Part shown: positions 43,705 to 54,553 of the stretch, piece by piece | How the letters are laid out: the number at the start of each line of letters is the position of its first letter | Position numbering within the stretch: position 1 is the stretch's first letter | Translations under genes and position numbers: made by a program | The notes under the pieces: model-generated | What the model was told of the DNA's origin: nothing | What the model saw: the letters and a program-made list of their open reading frames with translations, nothing else | The model's database searches: none | Assembly: GCF_002441655.1 (NCBI RefSeq) | Contig: NZ_JXJU01000008.1 | Location: 1 to 64,000, forward strand | From: Lactococcus fujiensis JCM 16395 | Lineage (GTDB): Bacteria; Bacillota; Bacilli; Lactobacillales; Streptococcaceae | DNA: 64,000 bases | Direction: 5' to 3'

Positions 43705-44175
43705 TTAATAAAATTTCTTATTCCAAACTTTATTTTCAATTTCATAAAAAAATTCTGATGAATGACGTTGATCCAGCATCATTTCAGCCATTTCGATAAA
43801 TCCGTCAGAAAGTGACTGCTCACTCAATGTATCTATTGGTGTCCAAAAAACTCTGCCCTCTGATGTCTCTTCTAAAAGTTGACCACAATAATCAGATGTT
43901 TGATAGAGAAAGACCATATAGCGCTTGTTTTCTTTTGTTTCATACCAGTCTTTTATCCCACACAGTTTAAGATTTTGAATTTCAAGTCCTGTTTCTTCCT
44001 TAATTTCTCGGATAGTTGACAATACGATCGATTCTCCGGCTTCAACATGCCCCCCAGGAAAGGCAATCCCTTTCCAAGATTTAATTCGTTTCTGAACAAG
44101 GACGGTTCTTGAATCTGAATTAATTACAGCACACATGTTGGTCAATTCAACCCGTTCCAAAGGATGCTTGCTCAT
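43705..44175 (-). CDS. Nudix hydrolase (MutT/8-oxo-dGTPase-like)
   Basis: A 156-aa Nudix protein. The Nudix box is GGHVEAGESIVLSTIREIKE followed by ETGLE. Its N-terminal VELTNMCAVINS and KSWKGIAFPGGH recall YtkD/MutX-type 8-oxo-dGTP or nucleotide diphosphatases. It starts one base past the pcrA stop, so the two genes are coupled; a role in nucleotide-pool sanitation beside a repair helicase and tag would be coherent but is inferred. Confidence 0.85.
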   Translation of the reverse strand: MSKHPLERVELTNMCAVINSDSRTVLVQKRIKSWKGIAFPGGHVEAGESIVLSTIREIKEETGLEIQNLKLCGIKDWYETKENKRYMVFLYQTSDYCGQLLEETSEGRVFWTPIDTLSEQSLSDGFIEMAEMMLDQRHSSEFFYEIENKVWNKKFY

Positions 44176-44176
44176 T

Positions 44177-46480
44177 TTAGTCAGCTTTCTTTTCAATTGG
44201 GGCCATTGCAGCCAACAAGCGTTTCATACCAACCTCTGGAAAATTAATTTTCAATTCCATATTATTTCCACTTCCAGTCACGCTCAACACCATTCCTTCA
44301 CCCCATTTACGATGAATCGCAGTATCACCAATTTGCCAATTGACGACCTGTTTCTGGCTCACTTTTTGTTGTATAGGACGTGAAGTGGGATTGATCGCTG
44401 CTTTACGATTATGAATGGCATCAGACATGGATTGACCTGAGCCAAAACGTGTTCCTCCTGTTTTAGTTCGGTAAGCGGCATTAAATGAACTGTTTGCTTT
44501 GCGAGCGAGCCCCGCATAATCAATCAAATCATCTTCAATTTCTCCAATGAAACGACTGGGGCGATTGTAGCTCGATTTCCCATACAGGACACGAGAATTC
44601 GCATTGGTCAAATAGAGTTGCTTTTCTGCCCGCGTAATTCCAACGTAAGCCAAGCGACGTTCTTCTTCAAGTTCTTCAACATCTTCATTCGCTCTTGAAA
44701 GTGGGAAAATATTTTCTTCCATTCCAATTAAAAATACAATAGGAAATTCTAATCCTTTCGCCGCATGAAGTGTCATTAAAGTGACCATGTCAGAATCTTC
44801 CGCCACGGAATCCGTATCTGCAATTAGACTTAGATCATTTAAGAATCGGCTCAACCTATCTATACCATTTTCTAAAATTGCTTCACCTGTTTCTTCATCA
44901 AGTGGCGTTTCATCTTTTTCATCGAAATTTTTTGTAACAGATAAAAATTCTTCAATATTTTCTATTCTCGTTTGACTTTCAATGTTGTTTTGCAACTTTA
45001 AACTGTCAAGATAACCAGAGCGATTTATGACTTCTTCGGTCAATTGAGTGACCGTGAGAACTTCAGCTTTTTGACGTAAGAGGTCAAACATCACACCTAG
45101 ATCAAAGATACTTCCCGCCGCTTTTCCTCGAATATCCGACAAAGTAATATCCATTGTTGATTCTTCCATCGAATTTCCGCGATCTCTGGCAAATTGACGC
45201 AATTTATCTACGGTTCCAGGACCGATTCCTCTTTTAGGTTCATTGATAATTCGTTCAAAACTCATATTGTCGGCAGAATTAGCGATGACGTTTAAGTAAG
45301 AAATGACATCACGAATTTCTTTACGAGAATAGAATTTGGTTCCTCCAACCATTCCGTAAGGAATATTCGATTTAAGGAATGCTTCTTCAATATTACGTGA
45401 TTGTGCATTTGTCCGGTACAAAACGGCAAAATCTGAGTATTTTTTTCCTTCCCCTCGGACTTGTTCAACTATTTTTTGAGCAGCAAACAAGGCTTCATCA
45501 CGTTCATCATTTGCACGATAGTATATGATGTGATCCCCTTCATTATTTTGTGTCCATAAGTCCTTTGGTCGACGATTGACGTTGTTTTTAATGACATTAT
45601 TTGCTGCCTGCAAAATCGTTTTCGTTGAACGATAGTTCTCTTCTAGTAATACAACTTTTGCATCTGGATAATCCTTTTCAAAGTCCAAAATATTTTGCAT
45701 ATCAGCCCCACGCCAACCGTAGATTGATTGATCGGCATCACCAACGACACAGATATTTTTAAAACGAGAGGCGAGTAGTTTCACCAATTGATACTGAGCA
45801 TGGTTTGTATCTTGATATTCATCCACGTGGATGTATTGAAATTTTCCTTGATAATAGGTCAATACATCAGGATTTTTATCAAATAAGCGCAAGGTTTGCA
45901 TGATAAGGTCATCAAAATCCATGGCCTCTGATTGACGCAATTCTGCCTGATAAACTTTATAGACACGCGCAGTTAATAATTCATAAGGATTACGGGCATT
46001 TGCTTGTGCCTCATAAGCATTCTCATCTAAAAGTTCATTCTTGGCATTTGAAATTGACCCCAGCAATGTTTTCGGATCCCATTTTTTTGGATCGAGATTC
46101 ATTTCTTTAAGAATACGTTTCATTAATGTCTTTTGTTCACCTGGGTCAACAATCGTGAAATTTCGATTATAACCAATATGATCTGCATCTCGACGCAAAA
46201 TCCTTACACACATAGAGTGGAAAGTGGCTATGAGCGTATCCTGAGCTCGCGGTGTCAAAGCTAATGCACGGTCTCGCATCTCACGTGCTGCTTTATTGGT
46301 AAATGTAATGGCCAATATATTCCACGGATTTACCATTTTTTCATCTATTAGATAAGCAATACGATGCGTTAAAACACGAGTTTTTCCTGAGCCTGCACCA
46401 GCCATGATCAAAAGTGGTCCCTCCGTGGTTTGCACAGCTCTTGCTTGTTTTGTATTCATTCCTTGAAGTAGTGGATTCAT
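44177..46480 (-). CDS. pcrA: ATP-dependent DNA helicase PcrA (UvrD family)
   Basis: A 767-aa SF1A helicase for repair and replication restart. Walker A is AGAGSGKTRVLTHR (about residue 28), motif II is VDEYQDTN, motif III GDADQSIYGWRGAD, motif V TLHAAKGLEF and motif VI ERRLAYVGITRA. A C-terminal basic region ends with a short Tudor-like segment (GDTAIHRKWGEGMVL) that binds RNA polymerase in PcrA proteins. Downstream is the Nudix gene. Confidence 0.95.
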   Translation of the reverse strand: MNPLLQGMNTKQARAVQTTEGPLLIMAGAGSGKTRVLTHRIAYLIDEKMVNPWNILAITFTNKAAREMRDRALALTPRAQDTLIATFHSMCVRILRRDADHIGYNRNFTIVDPGEQKTLMKRILKEMNLDPKKWDPKTLLGSISNAKNELLDENAYEAQANARNPYELLTARVYKVYQAELRQSEAMDFDDLIMQTLRLFDKNPDVLTYYQGKFQYIHVDEYQDTNHAQYQLVKLLASRFKNICVVGDADQSIYGWRGADMQNILDFEKDYPDAKVVLLEENYRSTKTILQAANNVIKNNVNRRPKDLWTQNNEGDHIIYYRANDERDEALFAAQKIVEQVRGEGKKYSDFAVLYRTNAQSRNIEEAFLKSNIPYGMVGGTKFYSRKEIRDVISYLNVIANSADNMSFERIINEPKRGIGPGTVDKLRQFARDRGNSMEESTMDITLSDIRGKAAGSIFDLGVMFDLLRQKAEVLTVTQLTEEVINRSGYLDSLKLQNNIESQTRIENIEEFLSVTKNFDEKDETPLDEETGEAILENGIDRLSRFLNDLSLIADTDSVAEDSDMVTLMTLHAAKGLEFPIVFLIGMEENIFPLSRANEDVEELEEERRLAYVGITRAEKQLYLTNANSRVLYGKSSYNRPSRFIGEIEDDLIDYAGLARKANSSFNAAYRTKTGGTRFGSGQSMSDAIHNRKAAINPTSRPIQQKVSQKQVVNWQIGDTAIHRKWGEGMVLSVTGSGNNMELKINFPEVGMKRLLAAMAPIEKKAD

Positions 46481-46583
46481 CTTTTTTCCTAACTTTCAAA
46501 ATTCAATTGATTCATTTTATATAAGTCTAAAAATATCAGCCTTACTATTATACCATAATCTCCCCACCAAATTTAAGTCAATA

Positions 46584-46611
46584 CAAAAACTGAACCTCTA
46601 GAGTTCAGTCG
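46584..46611 (-). terminator. Terminator in the pcrA-SDR gap
   Basis: Stem ACTGAAC / GTTCAGT followed by TTTTTG on the minus strand, immediately after the SDR stop codon. Confidence 0.75.
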
Positions 46612-46616
46612 ATGAA

Positions 46617-47393
46617 TTATTTTTTAAATGACCGGACGAATGTTGAAGCAAATCCCATAATCTTACTAAGGTTTGGTTCATAAGATTTAATTTCTTTTCC
46701 TCTCTCGTCTACAATTTTAGCATTGTGATTTTTTCCATCAAACAAAAAGTCAGAAATGATTTGAGCGGCCTCCTCGGGTTTTTTCACAAAACGACTGGCT
46801 TGCGCACCATTTAAGTCCGTCGCTACTGCTCCTGGCATGACACCAAAAATTTGGCGTTTACTTTTATCTTTGATAAATTGATTCCCGAAAGCCATTGTCA
46901 TTGAATTTTGCGCCGCCTTTGAAGTAATATAAGCCAAAGGTTGCCAAAATTGGTTTCCTGATATTGGGACAGTCACATTGAGTATTTTTGCATCATCGGC
47001 CAAATTACTTAAGAGATTCAGAATTAATTCATGTGTTCCAAGAAAGTTGACTTCCAATGTTTCTCTCAAGTCATCTGTACTGTATGCAAAAGCTGATTTC
47101 GACATATCAAGTTGACCTTTATCACTTTTTAAATTTCCTGGAATACCAGCATTATTGACTAAATAATCTAAGCGCCCAACTTGTTTAGCAACGTTATGAA
47201 GACTGCCAAAATCATTGAGGTCCAATTTTACAAAATGTGCATCTAATCCCTCTGCTCGCAAAATTTGAACAGCTGCTTGCCCTTTTTCTTCATTGCGGGC
47301 CCCAATGAAAACTGAAATACCTTTGTGTCCCAAATAACGAGCAATTTCAAGTCCAATCCCTTTGTTTGCTCCTGTAACGAGTGCTTTTACCAT
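46617..47393 (-). CDS. Short-chain dehydrogenase/reductase
   Basis: A 258-aa classical SDR. The cofactor motif is TGANKGIG, the NNAG motif follows in LDYLVNNAGIPG, and the catalytic YxxxK is YITSK. The Ser appears in TVPISGNQ. The arrangement resembles carbonyl-reductase-like SDRs. The substrate is unknown. It has a GAGGAA site and a terminator of its own, and is divergent from the 63-aa gene. Confidence 0.9.
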   Translation of the reverse strand: MVKALVTGANKGIGLEIARYLGHKGISVFIGARNEEKGQAAVQILRAEGLDAHFVKLDLNDFGSLHNVAKQVGRLDYLVNNAGIPGNLKSDKGQLDMSKSAFAYSTDDLRETLEVNFLGTHELILNLLSNLADDAKILNVTVPISGNQFWQPLAYITSKAAQNSMTMAFGNQFIKDKSKRQIFGVMPGAVATDLNGAQASRFVKKPEEAAQIISDFLFDGKNHNAKIVDERGKEIKSYEPNLSKIMGFASTFVRSFKK

Positions 47394-47480
47394 TAGAATT
47401 CCTCATTTATTAATTATTTGGTTCTAATTTTATCACTTTTTTGAACAATGGTAATATATTATTGATTATTAATCGCTTTT

Positions 47481-47509
47481 TTGACAATATATCCAAGAAA
47501 CAGTATAAT
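47481..47509 (+). promoter_or_regulatory. Consensus sigma-A promoter, predicted leaderless
   Basis: Perfect TTGACA (47481-47486), 17-bp spacer, perfect TATAAT (47504-47509), then six bases to the ATG at 47516. There is no room for a ribosome site. Confidence 0.8.
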
Positions 47510-47515
47510 TTTCGT

Positions 47516-47707
47516 ATGGAAAATCAATTTGAACTCTTACGAGACGGAATTCTAAAAATGCAGATTACCACTGTTAAAAAAGCTCAGCTAGTCACAGGAC
47601 TTTCTCCAGATAAGATTATCAATTTTGTCAGAAATGATCCTTCGCTCCGGATTTTTGACAATGAAAATGGTTGTTGGATTAACGAAAGTGCAGCTGGACA
47701 CTGCTAA
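47516..47707 (+). CDS. 63-aa protein of unknown function, predicted leaderless mRNA
   Basis: Begins MENQFELLRDGILKMQITTV; the middle TVKKAQLVTGLSPDKIINFV has a helix-turn-helix-like pattern and the C-terminus is NENGCWINESAAGHC with two Cys and one His. Driven by a textbook consensus promoter whose predicted start is the A of the ATG. A strong terminator follows the stop. A small, possibly highly expressed regulator is plausible; the family is not recognised. Confidence 0.7.
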   Translation: MENQFELLRDGILKMQITTVKKAQLVTGLSPDKIINFVRNDPSLRIFDNENGCWINESAAGHC

Positions 47708-47740
47708 AAAGACCCGTCAGGACTGACAGGTCTTTTTTTA
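47705..47740. terminator. Bidirectional terminator between the 63-aa gene and apbE
   Basis: Stem AAAAGACC-c-GTCAG / CTGAC-a-GGTCTTTT with a 2-base loop, T run on the plus strand and A run before it. Contains GTCAGGACTGAC. Confidence 0.85.
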
Positions 47741-48838
47741 TTTCAAGTCATTAATGTTGGCAATTTTATATGTTGAACTGGTCAGTTTAAATTTATCTTT
47801 TAAACCTGGTGTGATATACACGTTATCGTCCTTGTCAACAATAACAACTTCAACATTTTTCATTTTTTCAACTAATTGATAACCTTTTTTCGTGCCGAGT
47901 CCAAAGATAACTGTTGAAAGACCATCACCATTAGTATCATCTTTTCCTGAAATCAATAAAGTTATACTGGCAATATCATTATCAAATGGATAACCCGTTT
48001 GTGGATTTAATTCATGAGAATATTTAACGTTGTTTACTGTCAAATAGCGTTCATAGATACCAGACGTGTTGACATGCTGATTGGCAGCATCCAAGATTCC
48101 CATTTGTGTTCCTGTAGGGTCATTGGGATCTTTAATCCCAATGCGCCATGGCGAATTATTTCCTCGAGGAGAATGTCCAATCACGTAAATTGAACTTGAT
48201 CCTAAATCAACAATTCCAGTGGTAACACCGGCTTTCTTCAATGAATCTACCATCAACATGGCCACATAACCCTTAACAATAGAGCCTAAATCTAATTTCG
48301 TTCCTTTATTTGTCAAATAGACGGATTGATTAGCATCATCAAATTGTACAAATTTATAATTAATTGTGGGTAAAACTTCATCAATTTCTGCCTGCGTTGG
48401 CTTTTTTTCATCCGGGAATCCTATATCCCAAAGTTTTGTCAACCGTCCTACAGTGATATCATAGCCACTTTCAGGATATTCTTTTGAATAATTGTAACCT
48501 GCTTTTATGAGTTGATATACACCAGCAGAAACTTGAACTGGTTTGATCCCAGCATTTGAATTGATTTGATCAACTTCTGAACCTTTTTGATTTACGGTTG
48601 TTAGAGTATTATATTGAACCGGAATCTTTAAGGCATTTGCAACAGCTTTTTCTTTATTTTTGTCATAAACAGTCACCTGAATGAAAGTTCCCATGGTTGT
48701 CACATCTTTTGTATAAGGTGTTTGAAGCAGATTTTCATTCGTTGTTGTCGTTTTGCTCGTTCCGCAAGCTGCTAAGGTCACAAGGCTAACAGCTAAACTT
48801 AAAAATAATGCAATTTTTTTCATTTTTTTAAATTTCAT
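47738..48838 (-). CDS. apbE: FAD:protein FMN transferase ApbE (lipoprotein)
   Basis: A 366-aa flavin transferase that attaches FMN to Thr/Ser of extracytoplasmic flavoproteins. A signal peptide with lipobox LAAC (Cys at about residue 25) anchors it outside the membrane. Family marks: TMGTFIQVTVYD, DLGSIVKGYVA and the C-terminal VSTVIFGLG-like segment (DGLSTVIFGLGTKKG). No target flavoprotein gene is nearby in the window. Start is between two ATGs (48838, 48823), neither with a strong ribosome site. Confidence 0.92.
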   Translation of the reverse strand: MKFKKMKKIALFLSLAVSLVTLAACGTSKTTTTNENLLQTPYTKDVTTMGTFIQVTVYDKNKEKAVANALKIPVQYNTLTTVNQKGSEVDQINSNAGIKPVQVSAGVYQLIKAGYNYSKEYPESGYDITVGRLTKLWDIGFPDEKKPTQAEIDEVLPTINYKFVQFDDANQSVYLTNKGTKLDLGSIVKGYVAMLMVDSLKKAGVTTGIVDLGSSSIYVIGHSPRGNNSPWRIGIKDPNDPTGTQMGILDAANQHVNTSGIYERYLTVNNVKYSHELNPQTGYPFDNDIASITLLISGKDDTNGDGLSTVIFGLGTKKGYQLVEKMKNVEVVIVDKDDNVYITPGLKDKFKLTSSTYKIANINDLK

Positions 48839-48885
48839 GAAAGAAACAACTTCGTAAAGCTGTTCCTTATTCCTTAAATTATTTT

Positions 48886-51402
48886 TTATTCAACCGAATC
48901 ATCGGATATAATTTCTTCAGAAACGTTCTCGTCACTTCCTAAAATAATATGCTCACCATCGACTATTTCTTCTTCCAATTCAGGTTCTGCTTCAACTAAG
49001 GCGAACGTCACAATTTGAGCATTGTCATCTAAACGCATCACTTTTACACCTTGTGCTGCACGGCCTGTTTGAGAGATGTTCTGTACACTTGTCCGAATGA
49101 TAACACCAGTATCAGTGATCACCATTATATCTTCATCCCCATCAATTGCGGCTAATCCAGCTAGTTTTCCAGTTCTCTCAGTCACATTCATGACTTTAAT
49201 TCCTTTACCACCACGTCCCTTAGTTGGATATTCGCTTGCGGCCGTACGTTTTCCTAAGCCATTTTCGGAAATGACCAGAATTTCCTGACCATCTTTAACG
49301 GTAGATGAACCAACAACGAAATCACCTTCACGTAAGTTAACGCCTTTAACACCGGTTGCCGAACGTCCCATATCTCGTACAAGATTTTCAACAAAACGAA
49401 CGGAATAGCCATTATGTGTCCCGATGATAATTTCGTCATCCCCATAAGTGAGTAAAACATTAATTAATTCATCATCGTCGCGCAAATTGAGCGCTTTAAG
49501 CCCATTCGTTCGGATATTAGCAAATTGATGTAAGTTCGTCCGTTTGACAGTACCAGCTTGCGTTGTGAAGAACAGGAAACGTTCTTGATCTGAATGACCG
49601 ACATTTATGACCGTTTGAACTTTTTCACCTTCATCCAATTTTAAAAGATTGACAATAGGTAACCCTTTTGCAGTCCGTCCGTACTCAGGAATCTCATAAC
49701 CCTTCATACGATACACTCGACCTTTATTGGTAAAGAAGAGCAAATAATCATGCGTTGATGTTGAAACTAAATGTTGGACAAAATCATCATTGCTCATTCC
49801 CATCCCTTGGACTCCACGTCCACCGCGATTTTGAGCTCTGAATTCATCATTGGCCAAGCGCTTGATATAGCCTTTATTAGATAAAGTAATTAAGACATCT
49901 TCTACCTCAATTAAATCTTCATCTTCAATAGTCAAAACATCACCAACTAATAATTCTGTCCGACGAGGATCGGCAAATTTACGTTTGATTTCTTCCATCT
50001 CATCACGAATGATCCGTTTCACACGTTCAGGTTTTGCTAAAATATCAGCTAAATCAGCGATTAATGCGACTAATTCTTGATATTCATTTTCAATTTTATC
50101 ACGTTCTAAACCTGTCAAACGGCGCAAACGCATATCCAAAATCGCTTGAGATTGTTTTTCAGACAATAAAAATTCAGACATCATTGCTTCTTGAGCAATG
50201 GCATCCGTTTTAGATTCGCGAATAATTGTAATAATGCGATCAATATTGTCAAGGGCAATGCGCAAACCTTCGAGAATATGAGCTCTCCCCTCAGCACGCG
50301 TCTTGTCAAACTGTGTCCTTCTTGTTACAACTTCGATTTGATGTTCAATATAATCAACCAAAATTTGTTTCAAGGAAAGGACTTTGGGAATTCCTTTTTC
50401 AATGGCAAGCATATTAAAACCAAATGAGGTCTGTAATGAGGTTAATTTGAACAGATTATTTAAAATAACTGCAGCTGACATATCACGTCTTACTTCAATA
50501 ACAACGCGAATCCCTTCACGGTTTGATTCATCACGGACAGCTGTTAATCCTTCAATTCGTTTTTCATGATTCAAACGGACGATATGTTCTACTAATTTTG
50601 CCTTATTTACCATGTAGGGCAATTCAGTGACAACAATCCGTTCCTTTCCACCAGCAAGTTCTTCAATATGCGTTTTTGAGCGTACTGTAATTGAACCCTT
50701 ACCTGTTTCATAGGCACGACGGATTCCTGCTTTCCCCATGACAATTCCACCAGTTGGGAAGTCAGGGCCAGGCAAAACGGTCATTAAATCAGCAATTGTT
50801 GCATCTGGATTTTCCATTAACATATCGGCAGCATCAATGGTTTCAGCCAAATTATGTGGTGGAATATTTGTTGCCATCCCAACAGCAATACCTGTTGTTC
50901 CATTGACCAAAAGGTTAGGAAAACGTGCAGGTAAAACTAGTGGTTCACGTTCTGTCCCATCATAGTTATCGCCGAAATCCACTGTGTTTTTATTGATATC
51001 ACGCAACATTTCTAGCGTGATTTTACTCATTCGAGCTTCTGTATAACGTTGTGCCGCAGCGCCATCACCGTCCATAGAACCAAAGTTCCCATGACCGTCC
51101 ACGAGCATGTGACGATATGACCACCATTGAGCCATACGAACCATAGCTTCATAAATCGAGCTATCACCATGGGGATGATACTTACCCATGACATCACCTG
51201 TAATACGAGCTGATTTTTTGTGTGGTTTATCTGGGGTATTCCCCAATTCATTCATTCCATATAAAATTCGGCGGTGAACAGGTTTTAGTCCATCGCGTAC
51301 ATCAGGCAAAGCACGTGCGACAATGACTGACATCGCGTAGTCGATGAAGCTCGTGCGCATTTCTTTTGCTAGATTGACTGTTACAACATTTTTATCTTCC
51401 AT
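48886..51402 (-). CDS. gyrA: DNA gyrase subunit A
   Basis: An 838-aa type II topoisomerase subunit. The catalytic Tyr lies in [10 protein letters not shown]; the quinolone-resistance region includes [15 protein letters not shown] GyrA-box QNRGGRG (about residue 540) marks the DNA-wrapping C-terminal domain, which ends in an acidic tail. The frame is open upstream of 51402, but [15 protein letters not shown] is the usual start. A TGT-TATAAT promoter lies about 80 bases upstream. Confidence 0.96.
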   Translation of the reverse strand: MEDKNVVTVNLAKEMRTSFIDYAMSVIVARALPDVRDGLKPVHRRILYGMNELGNTPDKPHKKSARITGDVMGKYHPHGDSSIYEAMVRMAQWWSYRHMLVDGHGNFGSMDGDGAAAQRYTEARMSKITLEMLRDINKNTVDFGDNYDGTEREPLVLPARFPNLLVNGTTGIAVGMATNIPPHNLAETIDAADMLMENPDATIADLMTVLPGPDFPTGGIVMGKAGIRRAYETGKGSITVRSKTHIEELAGGKERIVVTELPYMVNKAKLVEHIVRLNHEKRIEGLTAVRDESNREGIRVVIEVRRDMSAAVILNNLFKLTSLQTSFGFNMLAIEKGIPKVLSLKQILVDYIEHQIEVVTRRTQFDKTRAEGRAHILEGLRIALDNIDRIITIIRESKTDAIAQEAMMSEFLLSEKQSQAILDMRLRRLTGLERDKIENEYQELVALIADLADILAKPERVKRIIRDEMEEIKRKFADPRRTELLVGDVLTIEDEDLIEVEDVLITLSNKGYIKRLANDEFRAQNRGGRGVQGMGMSNDDFVQHLVSTSTHDYLLFFTNKGRVYRMKGYEIPEYGRTAKGLPIVNLLKLDEGEKVQTVINVGHSDQERFLFFTTQAGTVKRTNLHQFANIRTNGLKALNLRDDDELINVLLTYGDDEIIIGTHNGYSVRFVENLVRDMGRSATGVKGVNLREGDFVVGSSTVKDGQEILVISENGLGKRTAASEYPTKGRGGKGIKVMNVTERTGKLAGLAAIDGDEDIMVITDTGVIIRTSVQNISQTGRAAQGVKVMRLDDNAQIVTFALVEAEPELEEEIVDGEHIILGSDENVSEEIISDDSVE

Positions 51403-51479
51403 GTTTCCCACTTTCAAAGCAAAATTTAACAAAAATGAAGTCCCCTTCATTTGCAAACATACTTAATTAATTATAACAA

Positions 51480-51767
51480 AAAATATCAATTTTTGCGAAC
51501 CGAATGTAAGGAATTGTCTTGATTCTAATCCTATTGATCAAAGATATTTTTCAGATCAATTGATATTGATCATCACCTAAACGAACAGTAAAATAATCAA
51601 AAGTAAACAAGTTTACGCAAAAACTTAATGTGAACGAATCGTTCGGTATTTACTTAAATTTATGTGAAAAAAATTAATCGACATGTGAATCTCTTTCATT
51701 ACATTTCAATTCTTTACTCAAATGTGATTATTTTTGCTTGTATTCCTACTGAGGTAAATCCTCATAA
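51480..51767. other. gyrA upstream region with three inverted repeats
   Basis: The roughly 400-base gap between gyrA and lepA holds no gene. Three dyads are seen: GATCAAT-tgat-ATTGATC (near 51556), GTAAAC-aa-GTTTAC (near 51603) and GAACGA-a-TCGTTC (near 51631). They could be regulator sites for the gyrA promoter (hexamer TATAAT near 51472). Their binders are not known. Confidence 0.45.
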
Positions 51768-51797
51768 AAAAAGAACCAACTTTTTGGTCCTTTTTAT
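51766..51797 (-). terminator. Terminator after lepA
   Basis: Stem AAAGGACCAAA / TTGGTTCTTT followed by TTTTATG on the minus strand, seven bases past the lepA stop. Confidence 0.8.
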
Positions 51798-51803
51798 GTT
51801 CAT

Positions 51804-53627
51804 TTAATCTTCATCCATGCTCAAAACAGACAGAAAAGCTTCTTGTGGTACTTCGACTGAACCAATTGCTTTCATTCGTTTTTTCCCTGCTTTTTGTTTT
51901 TCCAATAATTTTCGTTTCCGAGAAATGTCACCACCATAACATTTTGCTAATACATTTTTCCGCAATGCCTTAATGTCACTTCTGGCAACGACTTTATTTC
52001 CAATCGTAGCTTGAATGGGAACTTCAAATTGTTGACGAGGAATTAATTTACGTAGTTTTTCAACAATAGTCCGTCCTCGTTCTTGCGCAAATTCTTTATG
52101 TGAAATAAAAGAGAGTGCATCTACTTTATCTCCGTTGAGTAAAATATCCATTTTTACTAAATTTGAAGGACGATAATCAGATATTTCATAATCAAAGCTT
52201 GCATACCCTTTCGTTGAAGATTTCAATTTGTCGAAAAATTCAAAGACAATTTCACTAAGTGGAATATGGTATTGCACATTAACACGATTGGCATCTAAAT
52301 AATCCATGGTCACAAATTCACCACGTTTTCTCTGAGCCAATTCCATCACTGGGCCAACAAAATCATTGGGCACCATAATCTGTGCTTTTACAAATGGTTC
52401 TTCGATTGTTTCAATTCGAGTTGGATCTGGGAAGTCACTTGGATTGGCAACTTCAAGGACTTCACCATCTGTTGTTTTAATATGATAAACCACCGATGGG
52501 GCAGTCATAATGAGATCAAGGTTGAATTCACGCTCCAAACGTTCTTGAACCACATCCATATGAAGCATCCCCAAAAAGCCACATCGAAAACCAAAACCTA
52601 GCGCCTGTGATGTTTCAGGTTCAAATTGAAGACTGGCATCGTTTAATTGTAATTTTTCTAGGGCTTCACGTAAATCATTATATTTATTAGATTCAACTGG
52701 ATAAATCCCTGCAAAAACCATCGGATTCATTTTTTTGTAGCCAGCAAGAGGCACTGTTGCTGGATTTTCAGCCAAAGTGATGGTATCTCCAACTCGTGTA
52801 TCCTGCACTGTTTTAATACTTGCGGCAATATACCCAACATCACCTGACATTAAAAAATCACGAGCAACAGCTTTAGGGGTAAAAATTCCTACTTCTGTCA
52901 CGTCAAATTCTTTACCATTGGACATTAATTTGATTTTGTCTCCAACTTTTACGACGCCTTCTTTTAATCGGACTTGTAAAATAACGCCTCGATATGCGTC
53001 ATAGACGGAGTCAAAAATGAGTGCTTGAAGTGGAGCATCTACTTCACCTTGTGGTGCTGGTACTTTCTCAACAATTTGTTCAAGAATTTCTTCAATTCCA
53101 ATTCCAGCTTTCGCAGAAGCTAAGACGGCCTCAGAAGCATCTAAACCAATGACGTCCTCAATTTCTTGCCGAACGACTTCTGGTTGTGCACTCGGCAAAT
53201 CAATTTTGTTGATGACTGGAATAATTTCAAGATCATTGTCAAGTGCCAGATACACATTGGCAAGCGTTTGCGCTTCAATTCCTTGAGCAGCATCAACCAC
53301 TAAAATAGCCCCTTCACATGCGGCTAAACTCCGTGAAACTTCGTATGAAAAATCCACGTGTCCTGGTGTGTCAATGAGATGGAAAATATAAGTCTCCCCA
53401 TCTTTGGCATGATAATTTAACTCAATGGCATTTAATTTGATGGTGATGCCACGTTCACGTTCCAAATCCATACTGTCTAACATTTGGGCTTGGAGTTCAC
53501 GTTTTGATACAGTTTCTGTTAATTCCAAAATTCGGTCTGCCAAAGTTGATTTACCATGGTCAATATGCGCAATAATACTAAAATTTCTGATTTTCTCTCT
53601 ACGCGCATTCATTTCATTAATATTCAT
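51804..53627 (-). CDS. lepA: Elongation factor 4 (LepA)
   Basis: A 607-aa translational GTPase that acts on stalled ribosomes. G1 is [11 protein letters not shown]3 is DTPGHVDF, G4 is NKIDLPSA. The C-terminal unique domain contains [16 protein letters not shown]-like basic sequence ([18 protein letters not shown]). Ribosome site GAGGAAA and a TGC-TATAAT promoter upstream. No unusual features. Confidence 0.96.
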   Translation of the reverse strand: MNINEMNARREKIRNFSIIAHIDHGKSTLADRILELTETVSKRELQAQMLDSMDLERERGITIKLNAIELNYHAKDGETYIFHLIDTPGHVDFSYEVSRSLAACEGAILVVDAAQGIEAQTLANVYLALDNDLEIIPVINKIDLPSAQPEVVRQEIEDVIGLDASEAVLASAKAGIGIEEILEQIVEKVPAPQGEVDAPLQALIFDSVYDAYRGVILQVRLKEGVVKVGDKIKLMSNGKEFDVTEVGIFTPKAVARDFLMSGDVGYIAASIKTVQDTRVGDTITLAENPATVPLAGYKKMNPMVFAGIYPVESNKYNDLREALEKLQLNDASLQFEPETSQALGFGFRCGFLGMLHMDVVQERLEREFNLDLIMTAPSVVYHIKTTDGEVLEVANPSDFPDPTRIETIEEPFVKAQIMVPNDFVGPVMELAQRKRGEFVTMDYLDANRVNVQYHIPLSEIVFEFFDKLKSSTKGYASFDYEISDYRPSNLVKMDILLNGDKVDALSFISHKEFAQERGRTIVEKLRKLIPRQQFEVPIQATIGNKVVARSDIKALRKNVLAKCYGGDISRKRKLLEKQKAGKKRMKAIGSVEVPQEAFLSVLSMDED

Positions 53628-53753
53628 TCGAATTTCCTCAATTTACTAGGGGTATTGAATCTATTATAGCATATTTTTTTCACAAAAAAGGCGGTCAATA
53701 TTGACACACCCTCTTCTGCTTTCTTGCTCGGAATAACACGATTACACCTCGTT

Positions 53754-54419
53754 TTAGTCAAATGACAGCTTGTTAAAACTTGCGTTATCTTCAGCAAATT
53801 CTTGTTCGATTTGCCCCACTTGTCCAAATTCGACATGTAATTTGTCACCAACAAAATGAACCAAATGTGCACCAAATGTTCGATCATCTGATATAAAATG
53901 AAGATGAAATCCGTTTCCGTAAAGACTCTCTAAGTGCTTTGGTGACCATATTCCAACAATGGTACCTGATATATTCTCTTTTGTAAAATGAGGCTGTTTG
54001 GCTAAAATATCAAGATAAGGTGCTGTATTACGAGGGGGTTTTGACGAAATTTCAATTGATTTAAAAGTCCCTGAAATAAGGACACTATAAGGAACATTAG
54101 CATTTGTGATGCGCTCAGTCAATAGAGACTCGATTGTTTCACTCGTTAAATCTGTAAGATCAGTTGCCACACTCACATGATGTTCAACAACTGCTGCATA
54201 GGGCATCGTTTCGTCATAACTGACCAAACGGACCTGATTTTCATTTGATCCGTGATAAACATGGCCATTCAGGATAATCACTTCCCCATCAGCGCCATCC
54301 AAAGTTCCAATCCCATTGAGACCATGTTTTAACACTTCTCCAGCTGTAATAGTGCCTTCATAAAAGCCACCATAAAGTGTCGTATATGTATTATGTTGAA
54401 AAATTTTACTTGTTTTCAT
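53754..54419 (-). CDS. budA: Alpha-acetolactate decarboxylase
   Basis: A 221-aa enzyme that converts alpha-acetolactate to acetoin, called aldB in lactococci. It begins KIFQHNTYTTLYGGFYEG, has GTLDGADGEVIILNGHVYH and the C-terminal zinc-ligand segment GNGFHLHFISDDRTFGAHL with several His residues. No acetolactate synthase gene is next to it, and no leuABCD-ilv operon is visible, so it stands alone, divergent from murT. Confidence 0.93.
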   Translation of the reverse strand: MKTSKIFQHNTYTTLYGGFYEGTITAGEVLKHGLNGIGTLDGADGEVIILNGHVYHGSNENQVRLVSYDETMPYAAVVEHHVSVATDLTDLTSETIESLLTERITNANVPYSVLISGTFKSIEISSKPPRNTAPYLDILAKQPHFTKENISGTIVGIWSPKHLESLYGNGFHLHFISDDRTFGAHLVHFVGDKLHVEFGQVGQIEQEFAEDNASFNKLSFD

Positions 54420-54538
54420 ATTAAATGCTCTTTCCAGTTTATTCTGAATAATTCATTATAGCACAATAATTTGTAAAAAATAGTTTGATCAGTCTATCTA
54501 TTTTTACGTTGTTTCTAATTTCAAAAAAGTTTTGATTT

Positions 54539-54547
54539 TGCTATAAT
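54539..54547 (+). promoter_or_regulatory. murT extended -10 promoter, predicted leaderless
   Basis: TGC-TATAAT with the hexamer at 54542-54547, six bases before the ATG at 54554. No -35 is visible at the right spacing and no ribosome site is possible. Confidence 0.65.
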
Positions 54548-54553
54548 AGCATC

